Assembly: GCF_025766255.1 (NCBI RefSeq) | Contig: NW_026516766.1 | Coordinates: forward strand, 100,852-164,851 | Source of the DNA: Zychaea mexicana | Lineage: Eukaryota; Mucoromycota; Mucoromycetes; Mucorales; Lichtheimiaceae | Length of the DNA stretch: 64,000 nt | Direction of reading: 5' to 3' | In this document: in pieces, positions 57,523 through 64,000 of the stretch | Numbering within the stretch: the stretch's first letter is position 1 | How the letters are laid out: each line of letters starts with the position of its first letter | Made by a program: the position numbers and the translations under genes | Notes under the pieces: generated by a model | Databases searched by the model: none | What the model saw: the letters and a program-made list of their open reading frames with translations, nothing else | What the model was told of the DNA's origin: nothing

Positions 57523-59188
57523 TAGTGTTTGAGGGTTTGGAATGAAATAAAAAAAAAAGTAACGAAAAACAGGGGAAGGCGAAACGAGAAAAAGAATAAG
57601 GAAAAGAACAAAAAGAAAGAAAGACGTAGAAACAAACGTTACGGGGAGGGGTTTAGAAGAACAGAACTTGACGGCTCTTCTCCACTCTCTGCCCCTCAAT
57701 TATTGTCATTCCGCGGAGCGAAACATCGTGCGCACACACGCACACGCTCACACACTCAAAAACAATTAACCCGAATGGGGGTCATGGGATCCGGATATCG
57801 GCGAACCATAAAAAAAAATTGTTTTTTGTGTGGAGTGACAAAAAAAAACCTGCCCATCATTTAGTATTGACCCCTGTCCAAGAAGATTAATAGATAATAA
57901 TGACTCTAGGGAAACGTACTTATTACATCTACTTATACTATAGCAATAACTAGCCCATGTCATGTATTTTTGCTACTTTCTTCTATATTACATTGACGAC
58001 GAGCTGACGTACCCACAAGTTGCTAGACTCGGTAAATGGTCGAATTTTTGTAACCCCACGCAATTGCTCGACTTCTTCATATAAGCAGTGCAAATTGACC
58101 GTATTTTCATTCGGAGTCATGTTGTCAGATAGTCCGAACATGTGGGCATTTGACAAAAGTGTTTTACTTTTGTCTTGTCCTAGCTCCTTTCTGTTTTCCC
58201 GCGGTCAAGTCGTGTTGCAAGAAGGAATTTCATTTTTTAGCCTTCATAGTACGTTGGTTTGGCTTTCTTCCTAATTTTTAGGGAGCAATACACCATCCAA
58301 AGTCTCCAAGTAGCTTAACATTTTACTCTTCATTATCACTGTATAAACTTAATCAAGCAAATGATATAAACGATGACTGTTATCGACATACTTGTAGTAC
58401 GTAGTCTGCAATAAAAGAAGAGCTATGTATGTGTGTCCTCAGTCACCAGATCCTAAAAAGAGAACCCGAAAAAAATACACAATAGTCCTGATATGTACTT
58501 GATTTATCGAGAAGAATCCTCTTTTTTGTTGTTGGTCAGCGGATGCACACTTTTATTGATATGCTTTTTGGACTCTGTGAGTAGTCCCAGATATTATGGT
58601 TTATCGCTTGTAGACTTTTATGGACTTGCATTTCGCAAACAACATAGCCACCACGTCTATCCTCCACCTGAGTAATGTCACACGAATATGTGGAGAGGGT
58701 TCTGCATTGACCATGCCGCATACCAAGTATGCACACACTGGTATTGCTATGATCACCTGATATTGTAGTGATACACACATGCTTTATTGAAAAGGCAGCC
58801 ATTGAAACTGTGTAAGGACGGTAAACAGGAACAAAAAAAGTCCAAACTCTCTTTCATTCGCATAAAGTACCTGTTGTCTATGTGAAGCAGCTGGTGTATA
58901 CATGTATGCTACTACCACAGATATACATCGTGCTCCCATCTCAAATCAAATCTTTTTGTCTTGTCGCTATCAAGAATTAACGGTTCTTTGTTGATAAATA
59001 TACTGTTGGCAACATAAAATAAAAGCGACATATATATTCATGTTAATGTTGCTGTCGGTAGGACGAAATATCATCATGAAATAGTGAGATCCAACCGGTT
59101 TATTGTGTGAGCGGGATGCTGCAATAATTATTTAGTAGCAGTATACACCAAATCCCAATTAGAGTTTAATAATACCAATCCTCTTTTT
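57523..59188. other. Gene-poor region
   Basis: Begins with the promoter of the 269-aa protein gene (purine-rich 57540-57660, CA tract near 57736-57765). Beyond that, open frames at 58020-58274 (+), 58493-58675 (+) and 58536-58802 (-) show no domains. No gene is supported. Confidence 0.5.
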
Positions 59189-59560
59189 TTATAGATTATA
59201 AACGGATATCAAATTTATTATAAAGTTCATAATACGATAACAAGCTGTATAGTAGGTAAAGTCGACGCTGGAGTAGCATCTGTTGTTACTGAGATTACTG
59301 TAACAGTCTACTATTCTTATGATAGTACTGCAACCTTGTAGGCAGCGACGAACCCAAACGAGGTTGTCGTCATCAATAAGGCATGACAAACGACCGCAGC
59401 ATTTGCCGACGGGTTTATCGCATCTTGCTCCTTCTGGAATGCAGGCAGCATCTTCAACGAGGTCTTCTTGTTCCTGGGCGCGAACCTGAGCCACCAAACC
59501 CATAGCGAAGAAGAGCATCACCATGAAGATGAAAGTGTTCTTGATATCGAAGAGAGCCAT
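59189..59560 (-). CDS. Small secreted cysteine-rich protein, knottin-like
   Basis: Open frame of 123 aa with a clear signal peptide (about residues 1-28, hydrophobic FIFMVMLFFAMGLVAQ, cleavage likely after VRA). The mature part has the cysteine spacing C-x6-C-x6-CC-x4-C-x12-C, the order seen in inhibitor cystine-knot (knottin) folds, starting CIPEGARCDKPVGKCC. No sequence family can be named; knottins include protease inhibitors, antimicrobial peptides and other extracellular effectors, so activity is not predicted. After the sixth Cys the frame runs on into a hydrophobic, Tyr-rich tail ending ISVYNL; this may be real, or an intron may remove it (a weak donor follows CTACAAG near 59325). No intact gene lies nearby. 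Confidence 0.6.
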   Translation of the reverse strand: MALFDIKNTFIFMVMLFFAMGLVAQVRAQEQEDLVEDAACIPEGARCDKPVGKCCGRLSCLIDDDNLVWVRRCLQGCSTIIRIVDCYSNLSNNRCYSSVDFTYYTACYRIMNFIINLISVYNL

Positions 59561-62500
59561 TCTTAAGTAAAAGGTACTGTGGCATATAATAAATTGGAGG
59601 GATGAGTAGGTATAGTGATGCAGATTGTGAGTCGAATAGTGAGACCCGGTCTTTTAAATGATTATACTTACGTTGAAACTGTAGTTGTAGTAGTAGTTGT
59701 TGTGATAATGATTATTTTCAACGCGCAATTTTGACCTTATTATAGTCTTTTGTTTGTGAAAACAGCTGTCATTGCTCAATAAAAAGTAGAGTGAATTAAA
59801 TCAATACCATGCAAAAATATACGGTTGTAATATGCTTATGGCAGAATTAGAATATAATTCTGTTGAGCATTGAGAAAATAAAGAAGAAGTAATGAGCTTC
59901 TTTTCCTGCTCTTCTTCTCCTTGATTAGTTATTGTTGTTGTACTCACAGACGTGCATATTAGTATTTTAAAAAGTTTAAAATACCTACTGGTTGTAAACG
60001 GAGAAACATACTTGATAACTTGGCCCCGCAAAAAAAAATTCTAGTCAAGAGTTAAATGCAGATGCATAATTAACCACGTTAACAATCCTTCTATTTCCAG
60101 TTATTAAAAAGAAAATGTAACAGTCATTCTCAAAAAGTGGCAAGAAGTTCTCAGTCTCATTCTCTTTAAGCAGATCAATGCATTTTTTTATAGGTACAAC
60201 TGTCAGTAGCGCATCGAATGATATCTATTAGACCCACGCTTACACCGAGTTTTGTGAGTATATTGAAGCATCTTCAGAAACTAATATTGGCTGCAACACG
60301 GACTAGCAACAACACCTATAGCGGTGATCACAACTCTGTTCCATCGACCCCAAAAGAATATAACGATACACAAAAATCACATTCAGCATATTAAACCGCA
60401 GTATTACTACCAGGATATGATACAAGGCAACTGACACATAGACGAGCATCGACTACAACATGGAACAACCATTGCACAACTCACATTATACCACAAGATA
60501 GAAAAAAATCGTAGCAGGAGGTTGTTCGTAACTTACTTACAATCAGCGAGTCAAAACGAGCAGATCACAAATATACCGGTGTTCTGAAGCACAAATCAAG
60601 ACGTGCAACCTTCTTCTTCACTGTTCATTATCAGATGACCAGTTTCGACGGTTATGTCACACGCCTTCAACAATGATAGAATCAATGTGACAAGATATAT
60701 AGATAGGACGCATATTCAATGAAAACAACGAGATGCATGAACGTCTGACTCAAAAATAGCCTCAGTTGTATACTCAAACATCATCACGTAGGATGGTTTT
60801 CCGCTCAACATATACAACATATAGAATCAAAAAAACACGATTTGCTCCGTACAATTCTGGAAGGTCAAAGCCGTCGGTCCGGTTAGGGTGAGGTTTTGCA
60901 AACAATGCTGTCTAGAAGCCATCGAAGCGACCCAGGCGACATACGTATAGTCAGTGGAAGTTTGGAGGTATTATAGGCTTAAGCTAAAAAACATCACTAC
61001 ACAAGAATATGGTCTCAAAAATGACACGATAGTAAAACTGTGCTAACTGGGGTGCTGCCGCCGAGTCTGAAATCGTGAAGAACTTCCGGAAAGGATTCAT
61101 CTTCAACACAGGGTTAGTCTGGAACGACCTACTACTTCTGTAAAAGATCGTATACAACGTGTCTGACGATGTCAGTTTGTTTATTTTACAAAGAACTTAC
61201 GAGAGAAGATGGAATGGGGTCAATATGTGATCATGATAAGTTGAAAACCTGCAACAACACATTGTTAAAAAAAGTGGTGTATAACCTGTCAAGTAGTAGC
61301 ATCACGGTTCCAACAGCAATGCAAGCCTTGGCAATGAAGCGAGAGAATTTATAATACTGTCCACATACATTACGGACAACATCACTGCCTAAATAGATTC
61401 TCTGTATATTCTCCCGTGAGAACGAATTACTGTATGTCTATGGCCTCCACCAGAAAATTCGTTTCTTTTAGTTCTGGTTACACCACATGCAAAGTTTCCA
61501 TCATCATCAATTTGAACCTGACTACAGCGGCAGCTAATATTTATACCAGTACTAATTTTAATTCGCCTCTATGTCATTGTTTTGCCAATGTCTTTACAAA
61601 AGCAAAATCGCCAAAATCATCCTACTGCCTTCACATGGTGCTACTGCTACTGCTGCTGCTTTGCTGCTGTTGTTGTTGCACTACGGATTCGTGACCAGCG
61701 CACAGAATTTGAAATTTTACACTCGTTCCTACAATTGCAATCCATTGGTTGATTAAAAATACTCGTTGCATGAATATGTGCCTGAAATTAGCGCACCAAA
61801 TAATAGCACTACCGAGTATAACTTGATACATCTAGAAAAGAGGAAACATGTAGTTGTGAGTTTTTCTCTCATTGTAGTAGTAGGAATAGTATTTAATGTG
61901 TGGAGAAAACGAACCAGACTTCAAGAAATGCCAATAGTAGCAGCACACATCTCACTGCCGAAAAAGTGAAAATCTAACTATCACAAAACACACTGTAGCA
62001 TCTTATCGATCGTGGTAAGTCAAGCAAGTGCAGAATGCTAAATTGCACCACCGCTCTTGCCCTCTTCCTTCTTTCTCTATTCTTCCAAATGGATTACCAA
62101 ATACATACTGTACTGACGTGAGTCAGCAGGAAGCAAAGGTAGTCTAGGAACGAGGAGCTCAGGAAGAGCGCAACACAGATCTTTCTTCTTTGGATAGTGA
62201 CAAGTGATGCGTGTGTCAAACCTCGAACGTTCCAACAGCTTTCCCTTGAAACGAAAACTCCGTAGAGTGAAAGCGCATTGTTACGCAACGATTTGGCCAA
62301 TTTACTTGGTACTCAAAGTGCACAAAGGAATGGCGGGTGAGCAAGGTGATCAATGGAGCAACGAGTTACGCGCAAAAGGGTCAAAAGATGTACAGTAGGA
62401 AGTCATCGTTTATGGCGTTATTCTTCTGATCGTCCCAATGGATCTTGAAAGCTGCTAAAAAAAACGTAGAACCCGCACAAAAACAAACGAACCGATTAAC

Positions 62501-63018
62501 TTTATCAGTAGCAATAAAAATCAATGAAGGGTGAGTCAGTTTCACTAGCGGCAGCGTATACTTACCATGAGCGGTCAGCTTATCTGCGGCAGCACACTTG
62601 GATAGAGTATGAATTCGGAATGGATGGAGGGAGGTAACACGGCGTAGTTCAGAGAACTGTTGGCGGATGGCGAAAATTATAAAGCAACAGTAGACAAGCA
62701 CGCTTCACAATAAAAGATAACGATCTTTGATACACTGCAGCGTTGGAGTCAAGTGTGTGTTGTATCTATTCCCGCACACCGCACATGCAGTCAAAAGATA
62801 CTAGCAAAATGGAATCGTCTGTGGACTACGCTTTATACTGTTTATCTTGTTGGGTGAAATGGAAACTGGCTGCTGGGAGGATCGTGTCCTTAATATTTAC
62901 TAAGCAACTGATGCCGTAGAATCTGTTAAGTTGTTTACCTTGTCGGACAATTCTATATTGCCATTTTATTGCTCACAGAAAAGCATTTCTTCCGTGAATC
63001 TACATGCTCATTCACATT
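59561..63018. other. Gene-poor region
   Basis: Holds the upstream flank of the cysteine-rich protein gene and then unique AT-rich DNA. Frames at 61416-61694, 61571-61756 and 61631-61831 are driven by a CTG/TGC tract (61641-61680) and overlap on both strands. Frames at 62094-62300 and 62381-62701 show no domain. No gene is supported. Confidence 0.45.
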
Positions 63019-63155
63019 CGTGTCTTTGTTTTTGCTCGACACGGTGCCGTGCACGGCCCCACTCACAAACAAGCGCCGATACCATCGGAGGGTACAGCTC
63101 CGCATGGTGAGAGACACGTACCACTACCGCCGAAGCACGCTTGTCTACTTGACCA
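63019..63155 (+). repeat. Diverged dispersed repeat, copy 2
   Basis: Counterpart of 32554-32715 (core 63067-63090). It sits inside an open frame (62969-63469 in one phase, 63004-63231 in another) without recognisable domain. See copy 1 for the alignment details. Confidence 0.5.
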
Positions 63156-64000
63156 TCAGGTACCACTCCTCCTTTCATTTCCTTTGGTGCTGTATCTTTT
63201 GTTATGCCATAGTAGGCAGCCCACAAGTTGATACGCATCCCGTTATCTGGGCCAATGAGAATTCACGGGGATTTGAAGTCCCGAACGAGAAAAATGTCTA
63301 TATAAAGCGAGCAATTTCGCCTTTCTTTTTTCTCTTCTCTTCAGTTCGTTTTGGTACAGCTTTGATCTGTAGTACAGATGCACTGTTTGGTGCCATGATC
63401 AGGTCATTGCTTGTGCTGGCTATTGTCATAATTCTACTGATGATCGGCAGATTCAGTGGTCCGCCCTGAAGAAAAAATTTGCAATATATACCAGTGGGAA
63501 TGTGGTCATATACTCCGGCAGCCGATCGTGAACCTTCGGGTGCATGTGATGCCAACGGTATATGTTGGGATAATTGAAACGAACTTTTTTATTATTATTT
63601 ATTACACACAAATAAGAAAATGATAAACAAAATAAAAATATATTTTTCTTTTTCGCACTTTCCGCATAAACGTTTTACCGCTTTTGCCTCGCCTTTTTTT
63701 TATGTGCACGACAAGTTCCTTTTTCTTTCTTCGCGAACAAAAAGCTAATTACTCCCCCCTCCATCCATTCACAGCTCCGTGCTAAACAAAGCGGGGAACA
63801 GTGACAGTGGCTCTGTATCGTAGCCGAAAGTAACACGATCACAATGCTTTGGCACTCTTTTTCACTTTCTGTGTTCGCCTAAATTGCCAAAGCAATTGTC
63901 AAGAAAAAAATTGTTATCGAGGATATGGTCGGTTATTTTATAAGAGGCAACGCCAGAGCATACGCCAGCAGACCTGTATAATTGTCAGATCTGTAAAAAA
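63156..64000. other. Window end, no gene recognised
   Basis: The frame 62969-63469 (+) continues into this part with a hydrophobic C-terminus but no known domain. The last 450 bp are AT- and T-rich (poly(A), TTATTATTTATTA near 63589) and may be a gene flank beyond the window. Nothing further is supported. Confidence 0.4.

Noticed and set aside
60880..60900. TTAGGG-like motif suggesting an interstitial telomere repeat
   Set aside because: A single copy only; no tandem array.
61416..61831. Cys/Leu-rich small proteins on both strands
   Set aside because: Explained by a CTG/TGC microsatellite read in several phases.
63265..63290. Hairpin GGGGATTTGAAGTCCC resembling a tRNA T-arm
   Set aside because: The loop is not TTCRANY and no D-arm, anticodon arm or acceptor stem can be built around it.

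Overview
The window is nuclear DNA from a filamentous fungus, most likely an early-diverging one (Mucoromycota, probably Mucorales). Signs are: genes with many short introns (mostly 50-150 bp) and GTAAG-like donors; fungal cell-wall and secretory genes (MNN9-type mannosyltransferase, KRE9-type domain protein); fungal orthologues such as DUG3, RMT2 and BRL1/BRR6; and heavy CAA/CAG, CT and poly(A) low-complexity tracts. The genus cannot be fixed from the sequence. All gene models are reconstructed by eye from splice signals and reading-frame closure; every multi-exon model given here sums to a whole number of codons.

Layout. 2.0-9.6 kb: GPD1 (+), MNN9/ANP1/VAN1 family (-), DUG3 (-), a small secreted KRE9-like protein (+). 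10.6-25 kb: large nucleoporin NUP188 (+), eIF4G (-), a mitochondrial-type PPR protein (+), the pseudouridine synthase CBF5/dyskerin (+). 25.3-27.1 kb: a zinc CDF transporter (-). 27.1-35.9 kb: a gene desert whose 31.8-33.8 kb part is packed with tandem repeats (23-bp and 14-bp minisatellites, 17-18-bp and 41-bp repeats) and a duplicated CACGTG-type palindrome. 35.9-41.1 kb: class I sirtuin (+), ribosomal protein uL15 (RPL28/L27a, +), RMT2 arginine methyltransferase (-). 41.9-45.0 kb: a coiled-coil protein (+) and a tandem pair of paralogues of an unrecognised family (-,-), the three together using four GC-AG introns. 45.8-57.5 kb: AN1 zinc finger (+), DPP8/9-type dipeptidyl peptidase (-), BRL1/BRR6 (+), YJU2/CCDC130-family splicing factor (+), unrecognised 269-aa protein (-). 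57.5-64 kb: gene-poor, with one small secreted cysteine-knot-like protein (-) and a diverged copy of a repeat also found at 32.6 kb.

The genes are mostly housekeeping and do not form a pathway cluster. Loose themes are nuclear pore/envelope (NUP188, BRL1), RNA and ribosome work (CBF5, eIF4G, uL15, YJU2 family, RMT2), and cell wall/secretory functions (MNN9, KRE9-like). I found no tRNA, rRNA, CRISPR array or intact transposon.

The least explained signals are the paralogue pair with conserved GC-AG introns, a 19-nt microexon in the MNN9 gene, the repeat block at 31.8-33.8 kb, and the knottin-like secreted protein at 59.4 kb.
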